Source of the DNA: Daejeonella sp. JGW-45
GTDB lineage: Bacteria > Bacteroidota > Bacteroidia > Sphingobacteriales > Sphingobacteriaceae
Direction of reading: 5' to 3'
Assembly (NCBI RefSeq): GCF_029360805.1
Contig: NZ_JARKNC010000010.1
Span: forward strand, 361,287-425,286
DNA: 64,000 nt
This document shows, one piece after another, positions 17,520 through 25,228 of this stretch (position 1 is the first letter of the stretch; each line of letters opens with the position of its first letter). The notes beneath the pieces were generated by a model. It made no database searches, had not been told where the DNA came from, and was given only the letters and a program-made list of their open reading frames with translations. Position numbers and translations under genes: made by a program.

Positions 17520-18278
17520 ATGTTATCAACCGACAATTTCGAAATCCGCCTTCCGCAGTTTGAAGGCCCCTTCGACCTGCTTTTATTTTTCATCGAGCGG
17601 GATGAGCTCGACATACAGGATGTTCCTATAGCCAGGATAACGGATGATTTCCTGGATTATCTCCATCATTTGAATTCCCTGAACATAGAAGTTGCCAGTG
17701 AGTTTATTTTTGTAGCGGCCACCCTGATGCGGATCAAGGCTAAGATGCTTTTGCCGCGGCCCGACCTTGATGAAGAGGGGAACGAGGTTGATCTTAAACG
17801 GGACCTCATCCGGAAACTGATCGAGTACAAGAAGATAAAAGAAGTAACGGAAGAGTTCAAGTTACTTGAACACGAGCGCTTTCAGTTGGAGAAGCGGGGC
17901 AATATCAGTTTCGATATGCAACAGATCGCTCTTACGTCGGAGCCCGGGGAAGAACTTGAGTCGTTCGATCTGTATAAATTAATGATGACCTATGCCAGGG
18001 TCATTAAAAGGAGTCAGCAGCGCGACGATAAACAGGAACATATTGTTGAGAAGTATCCTTATAATATAGAAGATCAGAAGACTGTGATCCGGCAGCTTCT
18101 TGAAATAAATAAAAGGCTGGACTTTAAGGGTTTGTTATCGACCTCCGATAATAAGGTCCATTTTGTTTACAATTTCCTGGCCTTGCTTGAGATGCTTCAG
18201 CAGGACCTGGTCACTATTCAGACCGGCCTTGGATTTAATAATTTTTGGATTGAAAGTAAAGTGCTGAGGGAAGCTTAA
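17520..18278 (+). CDS. scpA: Segregation and condensation protein A
   Basis: Kleisin subunit that bridges the SMC heads in the SMC-ScpAB condensin, needed for chromosome compaction and segregation. 252 residues, typical length. The N-terminal SMC-neck binding helix region contains FEIRLPQFEGPFDLLLFFIERDELDIQDVPIARITDDFLDYL and AATLMRIKAKMLLPRP, the family hallmark; the C-terminal winged-helix contains VHFVYNFLALLEMLQQDL. scpB is not in the window. The stop codon lies in the first unit of a 24-bp tandem repeat (18271-18336). Confidence 0.95.
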   Translation: MLSTDNFEIRLPQFEGPFDLLLFFIERDELDIQDVPIARITDDFLDYLHHLNSLNIEVASEFIFVAATLMRIKAKMLLPRPDLDEEGNEVDLKRDLIRKLIEYKKIKEVTEEFKLLEHERFQLEKRGNISFDMQQIALTSEPGEELESFDLYKLMMTYARVIKRSQQRDDKQEHIVEKYPYNIEDQKTVIRQLLEINKRLDFKGLLSTSDNKVHFVYNFLALLEMLQQDLVTIQTGLGFNNFWIESKVLREA

Positions 18279-18336
18279 ACGCAGAATGTTGAAGGAAGCT
18301 TAAACGCAGAGTGCGAAGGAAACTTAAACGCAGAGG
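18271..18336. repeat. About 24-bp tandem repeat (three units) overlapping the scpA stop
   Basis: Three units with core AAGCTTAAACGCAGA start at 18271, 18296 and 18320 (third AAACTTAAACGCAGA). The first unit contains the scpA stop codon TAA (18276-18278); the third merges into the GCAAAG-type element. Confidence 0.75.
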
Positions 18337-18528
18337 ACGCAAAGTACAACGCAGAGTTCGCAAAGGTTTGCGCCCGCTGGCCGCAAATCCCCCCCCCCCC
18401 CACCACAGACACTAAAATATCGTTGTCATCCCACGAAAGTGGGGACCTACCATTTATTCTTTGAGATCGCAAATGCTTTTGTCGAAACTTTGCGTCCTTT
18501 GCGCGCACTTTGTGTTCTTTGCGTTTAA
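18324..18528. repeat. GCAAAG-type palindromic repeat element, copy A, with 13-C tract
   Basis: Inverted ends TTAAACGCA (18324-18332) and TGCGTTTAA (18520-18528) enclose multiple CGCArAG units (left arm spaced 9, 12, 9) and their complements in the right arm. The left arm (18324-18371) is repeated in inverse orientation at 23394-23468. Inside are a run of 13 C (18389-18401) and a CCCAC-GAAA-GTGGG hairpin (18430-18443). No gene; it fills most of the 338-base gap between scpA and glyA. Confidence 0.75.
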
Positions 18529-18566
18529 CCCCTGCGTAGGTAGTATACCATACGGATCTTAATTTG

Positions 18567-18574
18567 TATTTTTG
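18567..18574 (+). promoter_or_regulatory. Putative -7 element for glyA
   Basis: TATTTTTG matches TAnnTTTG and lies 43 bases before the glyA ATG. No clear -33 box. Confidence 0.45.
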
Positions 18575-18616
18575 TCTGCAACATTTTTAATTTACATCCA
18601 AACACCCTAATAATTC

Positions 18617-19891
18617 ATGAAGAGAGATAAACTTATATTCAACCTGATCGATGAGGAACAAGAACGTCAGGAAACCGGCCTGGAGTTAATTGCGTCAGAA
18701 AATTTTGTAAGCAGGCAGGTAATGGAAGCTGCAGGTTCAGTGCTGACCAACAAATACGCAGAGGGTTTGCCGGGGAAGAGATATTATGGCGGGTGTGAGG
18801 TTGTTGATGAAGTTGAAAATATTGCTATTGAGCGTGCCAAGGAGTTATTTAATGCCGTGTGGGTTAATGTTCAGCCGCACTCCGGGGCACAGGCGAATGC
18901 TGCGGTGCTGCTGGCGGTGTTAAATGCGGGGGATAAAATATTAGGTTTCGATCTTTCGCACGGCGGGCACCTGACCCATGGCTCACCTGTAAACTTTTCG
19001 GGTAAGTTATACCAGCCTTTCTTTTATGGGGTGGATCGTGAAACAGGACTTATAGATTATAAGAAACTTGAGAAGGTAGCTTTAAAAGAGAAACCGAAGC
19101 TGATCATTTGCGGGGCGTCGGCCTATTCAAGGGATTGGGATTATAAATTTATCCGTTCGGTTGCTGATAAGATCGGCGCCCTGGTAATGGCTGATATTTC
19201 ACATCCTGCGGGCCTTATTGCCCGTGGCTTGCTGAATGACCCGCTTCCGCATTGTCATGTTGTTACAACAACCACTCATAAAACCCTCAGGGGCCCGCGC
19301 GGCGGGATGATCATGATGGGCCAGGATTTTGAGAACCCTATGGGCCACAAGACTCCTAAGGGCGAGATCAGGATGATGTCGTCGGTACTGGATATGGCCG
19401 TATTCCCGGGCACCCAGGGCGGACCCCTGGAGCATATCATTGCCGCGAAGGCGATCGCTTTCGGCGAAGCTCTTAGTGAAAGCTACATGAAGTATATTAT
19501 CCAGGTAAAGAAAAATGCAGAGGCTATGGCAGAAGCATTTGTAGCCCGCGGATACCAGCTTATTTCGGGCGGAACGGATAATCATATGATGCTTATCGAC
19601 CTTCGTAATAAAAATATCACCGGAAAAGATGCCGAGAACGCATTGGGTGAAGCATCGATCACCGTAAATAAGAACATGGTGCCTTTTGACGATAAATCTC
19701 CGTTCGTGACATCCGGGATACGTGTAGGAACAGCTGCTGTAACTACCAGGGGTCTCAAGGAGAAACAAATGGTAAAAATTGTTGAGCTGATCGATGAAGT
19801 GATCTCTAAACCAGGTAACTCTGCACACTTTAAAAAGGTGAGCAAAAAGGTGAACGAGATGATGGAAAAGTTCCCGCTCTATGCAAAATAG
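18617..19891 (+). CDS. glyA: Serine hydroxymethyltransferase
   Basis: Interconverts serine plus tetrahydrofolate with glycine plus 5,10-methylene-THF, the main source of one-carbon units; cytosolic PLP enzyme. 424 residues, usual length. The sequence shows [28 protein letters not shown] near the N-terminus, [16 protein letters not shown], and the PLP-binding motif [14 protein letters not shown] with the Schiff-base lysine at Lys222. The short C-terminus is normal. Probably transcribed from the -7 element at 18567; the histidine-kinase gene follows after 16 bases and may be co-transcribed. Confidence 0.97.
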   Translation: MKRDKLIFNLIDEEQERQETGLELIASENFVSRQVMEAAGSVLTNKYAEGLPGKRYYGGCEVVDEVENIAIERAKELFNAVWVNVQPHSGAQANAAVLLAVLNAGDKILGFDLSHGGHLTHGSPVNFSGKLYQPFFYGVDRETGLIDYKKLEKVALKEKPKLIICGASAYSRDWDYKFIRSVADKIGALVMADISHPAGLIARGLLNDPLPHCHVVTTTTHKTLRGPRGGMIMMGQDFENPMGHKTPKGEIRMMSSVLDMAVFPGTQGGPLEHIIAAKAIAFGEALSESYMKYIIQVKKNAEAMAEAFVARGYQLISGGTDNHMMLIDLRNKNITGKDAENALGEASITVNKNMVPFDDKSPFVTSGIRVGTAAVTTRGLKEKQMVKIVELIDEVISKPGNSAHFKKVSKKVNEMMEKFPLYAK

Positions 19892-19907
19892 GTTCCTGAT
19901 CTAAACA

Positions 19908-22292
19908 ATGTCTGAAACACTGGCTGGGGAGATAGAAAATGCCCGGTTGCTCGCCCTTAAGAGTTACCGGATCGTAGATTCTTTGCCAGAGGCTGAGTAC
20001 GACCGTATTACGCGGCTGGCTGCATATATCTTTAAGAAGCCGGTCGCGCTGATCTCTTTTGTTGATCGCGATAATGTATTCATTAAGTCACAATACGGTA
20101 TTCAGGTAGAACATACCCTCAGAGAAGAGTCGATATGCAAGTTGATCGTTGAGGAAAGCAGCTTAATTATAATTGAAGATACAACCCGGGATACCCGCAC
20201 GGCAAGTCTGTCCAATGTGTTGGGAGGCGCAAAAATACGGTTCTATGCAGGCACTCCCCTGATATCTCCGGATGGAAAAGTCCTGGGGTCACTGAGTGTG
20301 ATGGATTTTGTGCCGGGCACGCTTAACGAGGAGGAGAAGCAGGCTTTAGAAGATCTCGCTTTTGAAGTAGTTGCCCACCTGGAGGTAAGGAAGAAAAACC
20401 TGGAGCTGAAAGACCTTATTACCAAGCACGAGGAGATCAGTACGATGTTTAATAACTCTGCTGAGCTCCAGTGCATTACGGACAGGAATGGGATTATCCT
20501 CGTCGTAAACAAAGCTGTTGAGAATTTGCTGGGTTACACTCCCCAGGAAGGTGAAGGCCGGCCTATATGGGACTTTTTTCCTGAAGAGGATAAAATGAGC
20601 CTGCTCCCGGTATTTTCCCAGGGGCTCTCGGCGGGTAAAAAGAATTTCGAGGTTGAAGTTCGCATCAGGTCAAAAGATGGTACCCTGAAATGGATGGGCT
20701 GGTCGCTCGCTGTTAAGAACAACAAGTGGTATGCGAACGGGAGGGATATTACCGAGAGAAAGGCTGCCGAGGAGCAGTTGCTGCTTGTTTCGCTTGTAGC
20801 CAGCAAAACGATTAACGGGGTTGCTATCAGTAACAGTGAAGGCAAGATCAAATGGGTAAATGATGCGCTGGAAAACCTGACGGGCTACACACTCGAGGAT
20901 TTTAAGAATACACGCCCGGGAGATCTGCTGGCAGGCGAAGGGACTGACAAGGTTCTTCTCGAAGCCGCGCGGCGCCAGGCTTCCGAATGCAAACCTTCCA
21001 ATATTGAATTATTAAGTTATAAGAAAGACGGCTCCCCGATCTGGCTCTCGATCTCGAACACACCAACCTTTAATAAAGATGGCAGCCTGGATCAGCAGGT
21101 TGAGATCATCAACGACATTTCTGAGCGTAAGCTTGCCGAAGCCGAGCTGATTAAGACCCGTGAGGAAGCGCTTCAGTTAAGCAAGGCAAAAGAAACCTTT
21201 CTTTCAGTAATGAGCCACGAGATCCGGACGCCCTTAAATGCGGTAATAGGAATGTCGCATATCCTGATGGATGATAATCCCACAGAATCGCAGAAAGAGA
21301 ATTTGAAGATCCTTGGATTTTCTGCTCAAAACTTGCTGAAACTGATCAATGATATACTGGATTTTACCAAGATCGAGACCGGGCATATGGTGCTTGAAAG
21401 TGCCAATGTGAATCTGAAAGAACTGGTTTCTCAAACTCTTAATTCTCTTCAGTTTAAAACGGCAGACCGGCCGGTGGCATTGAGATCGGAGATAGATCAC
21501 CGGATCCCCACCTTTGTTAAAGGGGATAATATCCGTTTATACCAGATATTAATGAACCTTTTGGGTAATGCTGTAAAATTTACCGAAGAGGGGGAAGTGA
21601 AGTTGAAGCTGGACCTCCTGCAGGAAACAAAGCAATCGGTAAAAGTGAGGTTCGAGGTTTCGGATACGGGGATAGGCATTGAGCCTGAAAAAATAGATTA
21701 CATCTTTGACTCTTATACACAGGCGAACTCGGATACGACGAGAAAATATGGCGGAACCGGTTTGGGACTTGCCATCACCAAGAGCCTGGTTTCCCTTCAC
21801 AACTCTGATATGGTAGTGGAAAGCGAAATTGGAAAGGGATCTAAATTCAGCTTTATTATTGATTTTGCGCTCTCGGAGGGGTCTTCTGCTGCGGTCGAAA
21901 ACAAAACAATGGAACAATTGTCAGCATCGATCCTTATAGTTGACGATAATGAGATCAACAGGATACTTGCCAGCAAAGTGCTCTCCAAATGGGGAGTCAA
22001 GGTAGATTTCGCTGAGAATGGTAAGGTAGCGGTGGATAAGGTGCAGCAATCGGTATTTGATCTTGTGCTGATGGACCTGCATATGCCCGTGATGAACGGA
22101 ATGGAGGCAACAAGAACTATCCGCAGCTTAGGAAGGGAATATAGCAAGCTTCCTATTGTCGCGCTCACGGCATCTCTTTTTGCGCATGAACTGGAAACGA
22201 TAAATGAGTGTGGGATGGATGGCTATGTAATGAAACCCTTTATACCGGGTGAGCTTTACGCCAAGATAAAGAGCCTTCTGACTAATCGCTAA
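19908..22292 (+). CDS. Hybrid sensor histidine kinase (GAF-PAS-PAS-HisKA-HATPase-REC)
   Basis: 794 residues without signal peptide or membrane segment, so a cytoplasmic sensor. Order: GAF-like domain (about 20-165; VALISFVDRDNVFIKSQYG, YAGTPLISPDGKVLGSLSV), PAS 1 (about 180-290, ending WYANGRDITERK), PAS 2 (about 300-415, ending QVEIINDISERK), HisKA with phospho-acceptor His437 (SVMSHEIRTPLNAVIG), HATPase_c (FTEEGEVKLKL, DTGIGIEPEKIDYIF, GGTGLGLAITKSLV) and a C-terminal receiver (ILIVDDNEINRILA) with phospho-acceptor Asp723 (LVLMDLHMPVMNGMEA) and a conserved lysine in YVMKPF. Signal unknown. No dedicated response regulator or HPt protein is adjacent, so phosphate output is unresolved. Confidence 0.93.
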   Translation: MSETLAGEIENARLLALKSYRIVDSLPEAEYDRITRLAAYIFKKPVALISFVDRDNVFIKSQYGIQVEHTLREESICKLIVEESSLIIIEDTTRDTRTASLSNVLGGAKIRFYAGTPLISPDGKVLGSLSVMDFVPGTLNEEEKQALEDLAFEVVAHLEVRKKNLELKDLITKHEEISTMFNNSAELQCITDRNGIILVVNKAVENLLGYTPQEGEGRPIWDFFPEEDKMSLLPVFSQGLSAGKKNFEVEVRIRSKDGTLKWMGWSLAVKNNKWYANGRDITERKAAEEQLLLVSLVASKTINGVAISNSEGKIKWVNDALENLTGYTLEDFKNTRPGDLLAGEGTDKVLLEAARRQASECKPSNIELLSYKKDGSPIWLSISNTPTFNKDGSLDQQVEIINDISERKLAEAELIKTREEALQLSKAKETFLSVMSHEIRTPLNAVIGMSHILMDDNPTESQKENLKILGFSAQNLLKLINDILDFTKIETGHMVLESANVNLKELVSQTLNSLQFKTADRPVALRSEIDHRIPTFVKGDNIRLYQILMNLLGNAVKFTEEGEVKLKLDLLQETKQSVKVRFEVSDTGIGIEPEKIDYIFDSYTQANSDTTRKYGGTGLGLAITKSLVSLHNSDMVVESEIGKGSKFSFIIDFALSEGSSAAVENKTMEQLSASILIVDDNEINRILASKVLSKWGVKVDFAENGKVAVDKVQQSVFDLVLMDLHMPVMNGMEATRTIRSLGREYSKLPIVALTASLFAHELETINECGMDGYVMKPFIPGELYAKIKSLLTNR

Positions 22293-22304
22293 TTATAAAG
22301 AAGA

Positions 22305-22339
22305 AAAAGCCGGCACCCGGGAGGGTGTCCAGCTCTTTC
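22305..22339 (+). terminator. Possible terminator after the histidine kinase
   Basis: An imperfect GC-rich stem (GGCACCC-GGGA-GGGTGTC) followed by CTCTTTCT lies 13 bases after the stop codon. The T-tract is weak. Confidence 0.4.
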
Positions 22340-22461
22340 TATCTAAATTAACGCTCTCGATATATTATACGCCTAAAACGCAATTATGTTTCATCCGGCG
22401 TGAATTATATTTTCAATTAATCTTAAAATTCTGAGTGTCACTATATTAATTTTCGCAGTTA

Positions 22462-23160
22462 TTATTCTGTGAAGGCTAAAGTGATGATGCTTATGCTTAG
22501 GCCATCGATCCCGGCTAATGCCAAACAGCAGGATTCAAGGGTTGCGCCGGTTGTCATGACATCATCTACGATCAGGACATGTTTGTTTACAAGTGGTTTT
22601 TTATCGGGACAGGAGAAGGCATCGCGGAGGTTTTCATACCGTCCGAATCTTGATCTTTTTGTTTGAGTTTGCGTGTTTTCTGTCCGCACCAGGCTGCCGG
22701 GCGCAACCGGAACCTGAAGAACAGAAGCCAGTCCTTCAGCAATCCGCTCGCTCTGGTTATACCCTCTTTGCCTTAGCCTTGAGGGGTGAAGGGGCACCGG
22801 AATTATAAGATCGGGTTTCTGCCAGGTTTCGCTGTTGTTTAATGCGATGGCGTATAATTCCCCCATTCTGAAACCGGCTTTAGGGCGTTTATTGTACTTG
22901 AGCTGGTGTATTATATTCTGAACCCTGCCGCCTTTTCTGAAAAACACGAAGGACGAAGCCTGCTTGAAATTGAAACGCCCCCAAAGCTGTTTGGCAAGTT
23001 CATTAGAAGGGTCTTTATGGAAATTAGTTACCGGGAGATGATAGATGCAGCTGGTGCAGATCTCACGTTCATTTGAAAACAGGCTGGCTCCGCAGCCGGC
23101 GCACAGTTCGGGGAAGAAGAGGGAGAGGAGGTCTTGGAGGAGGTTTGCCAGGGATTTCAT
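22462..23160 (-). CDS. ComF family protein (phosphoribosyltransferase fold)
   Basis: 232 residues from ATG 23160 (MKSLANLLQDLLSLFFPELC). Upstream in-frame codons are encoded by repeat sequence and are not credible. Cys20, Cys23, Cys35 and Cys38 form the N-terminal zinc finger typical of ComF; the C-terminal half is a type I PRTase domain with PVPLHPSRLRQRGYNQSE and the PRPP motif VLIVDDVMTTGATLE. ComF is needed for natural DNA uptake in some bacteria; in others the role is unclear. No competence genes are nearby. Confidence 0.9.
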   Translation of the reverse strand: MKSLANLLQDLLSLFFPELCAGCGASLFSNEREICTSCIYHLPVTNFHKDPSNELAKQLWGRFNFKQASSFVFFRKGGRVQNIIHQLKYNKRPKAGFRMGELYAIALNNSETWQKPDLIIPVPLHPSRLRQRGYNQSERIAEGLASVLQVPVAPGSLVRTENTQTQTKRSRFGRYENLRDAFSCPDKKPLVNKHVLIVDDVMTTGATLESCCLALAGIDGLSISIITLAFTE

Positions 23161-23168
23161 GTCGGTAT

Positions 23169-23253
23169 TTTTTAAACGCAGAGGGCGCAAAGTGCGTCGC
23201 AAAGGTCGCTGAGTGTAAAGCGTGTTACCATGCGCTTTATCTATTTTTAAACG
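23169..23253. repeat. GCAAAG-type repeat, likely remnant of a GxxExxY cassette end
   Basis: 23187-23253 is about 80% identical to 23511-23577, which covers the 3' flank and last codons of the GxxExxY gene. Bases upstream of comF thus look like the scar of a second cassette: read on the minus strand they give a C-terminus-like NTLYT equivalent to NRLYT of the intact protein. Confidence 0.6.
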
Positions 23254-23311
23254 CAAAGTAGGAAATAGGGCAGTCCTATGTTGTATACTTTAAGAACTGG
23301 CCAGGCGCCTG

Positions 23312-23470
23312 TTTTTAACGCAAAGGCCGCAAAGTTCCGCGCAAAGGACGCGGAATATGGCTTAAAACGAAGTTTCAGGGCGAGCGCATTTTTGCAAACC
23401 TTTGCGAACTCTGCCTGTCCGAACGATTCAGCCGGGCGGGCGTTGTACTTTGCATCCTCTGCGTTTAAAC
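23312..23470. repeat. GCAAAG-type palindromic repeat element, copy C
   Basis: The left end TTTTTAACGCAAAG and right end CTCTGCGTTTAAAC are inverted. The right arm (23394-23414 plus 23441-23468) is the reverse complement of 18324-18371 with one mismatch, but is split by about 26 extra bases (23415-23440). It fills most of the gap between comF and the GxxExxY gene; no protein is evident. Confidence 0.75.
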
Positions 23471-23507
23471 TTCGGTTGATACGTAAAATGAGTTCAATAG
23501 TATGCGC

Positions 23508-23960
23508 AACGCAAAGTGCCTCGCCAAGGTCGCTAAGTGTAAAGTCTGTTAACTACGCGTTTTATCCCATTTTTTAAATGGAGTTCATTAAAGTTGATAA
23601 GCAAACCGAGCCTGTAATTGCCCAACTTTAAATAGGTAAGGGTTTGAGCGAAATAGATATCGTTCATTTCTAAAACGCTTTTGATTTCAACAACTACTTT
23701 ATTTTCTACTAATAAATCAATTCTATATCCACATTCCAGTCTAACGTCCTCGAATATCAAGGGCATAGCTTTCTGCTTTTCGACAATAATACCTTCTTTA
23801 CATAATTTATAGTGTAAGCATTCCTCGTAGGAACGTTCCAATAAACCCGGCCCCAAAGCACTATGTACTTCAATTGCCAGCCCTATAATTACATGGGATA
23901 ATTCATTTTCTTTTAGCATTGCTTTGCGTCCTTCGCGCGGTTCTTTGCGCACTTTGCGTT
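23508..23960. mobile_element. Candidate cassette: GxxExxY gene within inverted GCAAAG-type ends
   Basis: A perfect 12-bp inverted repeat, AACGCAAAGTGC (23508-23519) and GCACTTTGCGTT (23949-23960), brackets a single gene (23533-23919). Further CTTTGCG units sit inside the right end. The layout resembles a small non-autonomous cassette. No target duplication was identified. Confidence 0.5.
23533..23919 (-). CDS. GxxExxY family protein (PD-(D/E)XK-like fold)
   Basis: 128 residues from ATG 23919 (MLKENELSHVIIGLAIEVHS). A GTG further upstream (23952) would add residues encoded by repeat sequence and is rejected. The family signature GLLERSY is at residues 25-31, and a nuclease-like core follows (GYRIDLLV..VVVEIKSV: Asp68, Glu78, Lys80), matching the PD-(D/E)XK arrangement to which this family has been assigned. 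Its biological role is not known. The last codons lie in a repeat shared with 23187-23253. Confidence 0.85.
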   Translation of the reverse strand: MLKENELSHVIIGLAIEVHSALGPGLLERSYEECLHYKLCKEGIIVEKQKAMPLIFEDVRLECGYRIDLLVENKVVVEIKSVLEMNDIYFAQTLTYLKLGNYRLGLLINFNELHLKNGIKRVVNRLYT

Positions 23961-24047
23961 AAGTCAGCCGCTAGAGATAAGTTGCTAAAGTATTTGAAAT
24001 CTTACTAGTTAATGTAAGACGGACGAGATTTTCGAGGTAACGGTAAT

Positions 24048-25088
24048 CTAATTCTTAACCGCCAGTTGCCCGCAGGCTGCGTCAATGTCTTTTCCCCTGC
24101 TTCTTCTGATATTGGTATTAATGCCTTTTCTCCTCAGATACTCTGCGAATGCGTCGATGCGGTCGGTTCCGGCGTTCTGGAAATCAGCGAAACTGATCGG
24201 GTTGTACTCAATGATATTTACCTTGCATGGAATATGCCGGCAAAATTTTGCAAGTTGCTCGGCATCGCGCAATGAGTCGTTGAAATCGTTAAAAACGATG
24301 TATTCGTAAGTAACCGGGTTCCTGGTCTTAGAATAATAATACTTGAGTGCGTCAGCCAATGCTTCTAATGAGTTTTGCTCATTTATCGGCATTATGGTAT
24401 TGCGCTTTTCATCATCTGCAGCATGCAGTGAGAGTGCGAGATTGAAGCGGACTTCATCATCGCCCAGCTTGCGGATCATTTTTGCTATGCCCGCAGTGGA
24501 TACGGTAATGCGCTTTGCCGCCATATTCAGGCCGTCTTTCGCGGTTATGCGCTCTATGGATTTCAGGACATTAGCATAATTAAGCAAAGGTTCGCCCATG
24601 CCCATGTACACGATATTAGTTAGGGGGGCCTGGTAGTTCTGCTTTGCCTGGCGGTCAATTAATACCACCTGGTCGTAGATCTCATCCGGGTTGAGGTTCC
24701 GTTTCCTTTCCATATAACCGGTTGCGCAAAACTTACAGGTCAGGCTGCAGCCTACCTGCGAACTGACGCACGCTGTCATACGATCGGCAGCGGGTATAAG
24801 AACTCCTTCAATAATATTGCTGTCGTATAACTTGAAGGTGCTTTTTATTGTTTTATCAGCGCTGAACTGCGATTGGTGAACATTCAGGTTATTTATTACA
24901 AAGAGCTCCTTCAGTTTCTCCCGCAATGGTTTGGAAAGATTGCTCATCTCGTCAAAATCGGTACAGGATTTCTCCCATAGCCACTCATATACCTGCTTGG
25001 CGCGGAATGCAGGCTCTTTAAGTAGGGCGAACTGCTCTTTAAGCTTATCAACCGACAAGCTCCTGATATCTATTCTGGTATGTTCCAT
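24048..25088 (-). CDS. rlmN: Dual-specificity 23S rRNA/tRNA adenine-C2 methyltransferase RlmN
   Basis: A radical-SAM enzyme that methylates C2 of A2503 in 23S rRNA and A37 of some tRNAs. 346 residues from ATG 25088 (MEHTRIDIRSLSVDKL). The radical-SAM cysteines are Cys114, Cys118 and Cys121 (GCSLTCKFCATGY); the C-terminal catalytic cysteine is Cys339 (DAACGQLA). MGMGEPLLNYANVL and RITVSTAGI are family motifs. An ATG at 25109 is less likely: the -7 element TAACTTTG (25098-25105) lies between the two, so translation from 25088 on a nearly leaderless message is favoured. Confidence 0.97.
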   Translation of the reverse strand: MEHTRIDIRSLSVDKLKEQFALLKEPAFRAKQVYEWLWEKSCTDFDEMSNLSKPLREKLKELFVINNLNVHQSQFSADKTIKSTFKLYDSNIIEGVLIPAADRMTACVSSQVGCSLTCKFCATGYMERKRNLNPDEIYDQVVLIDRQAKQNYQAPLTNIVYMGMGEPLLNYANVLKSIERITAKDGLNMAAKRITVSTAGIAKMIRKLGDDEVRFNLALSLHAADDEKRNTIMPINEQNSLEALADALKYYYSKTRNPVTYEYIVFNDFNDSLRDAEQLAKFCRHIPCKVNIIEYNPISFADFQNAGTDRIDAFAEYLRRKGINTNIRRSRGKDIDAACGQLAVKN

Positions 25089-25097
25089 TGCAATCCG

Positions 25098-25105
25098 CAA
25101 AGTTA
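25098..25105 (-). promoter_or_regulatory. Putative -7 element for rlmN
   Basis: The minus strand reads TAACTTTG (TAnnTTTG). A TTTG lies upstream (25120-25123) but only 14 bases away, shorter than usual. Confidence 0.5.
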
Positions 25106-25228
25106 CCATTTCAGAAGCTCAAATAAGTATTAACCTTTTTACAATGATTTTCGTATGACGTTAAAGTAATCTTAAGTTATATTTATTACCTAATAAGCTA
25201 TGATAATGCTAATTTCTGAATATGGGGT

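Noticed and set aside
19199-19828. Long open frame (about 209 residues) antisense within glyA
   Set aside because: It lies wholly opposite a clear, conserved gene, has no domain and no promoter or start context of its own.
23161-23256. Extension of comF by 32 residues from an upstream ATG
   Set aside because: The added codons are encoded by the GCAAAG-type repeat and ComF starts naturally at 23160.
23919-23952. Extended N-terminus of the GxxExxY protein from a GTG
   Set aside because: The extra codons are repeat sequence; the ATG at 23919 starts the conserved domain.
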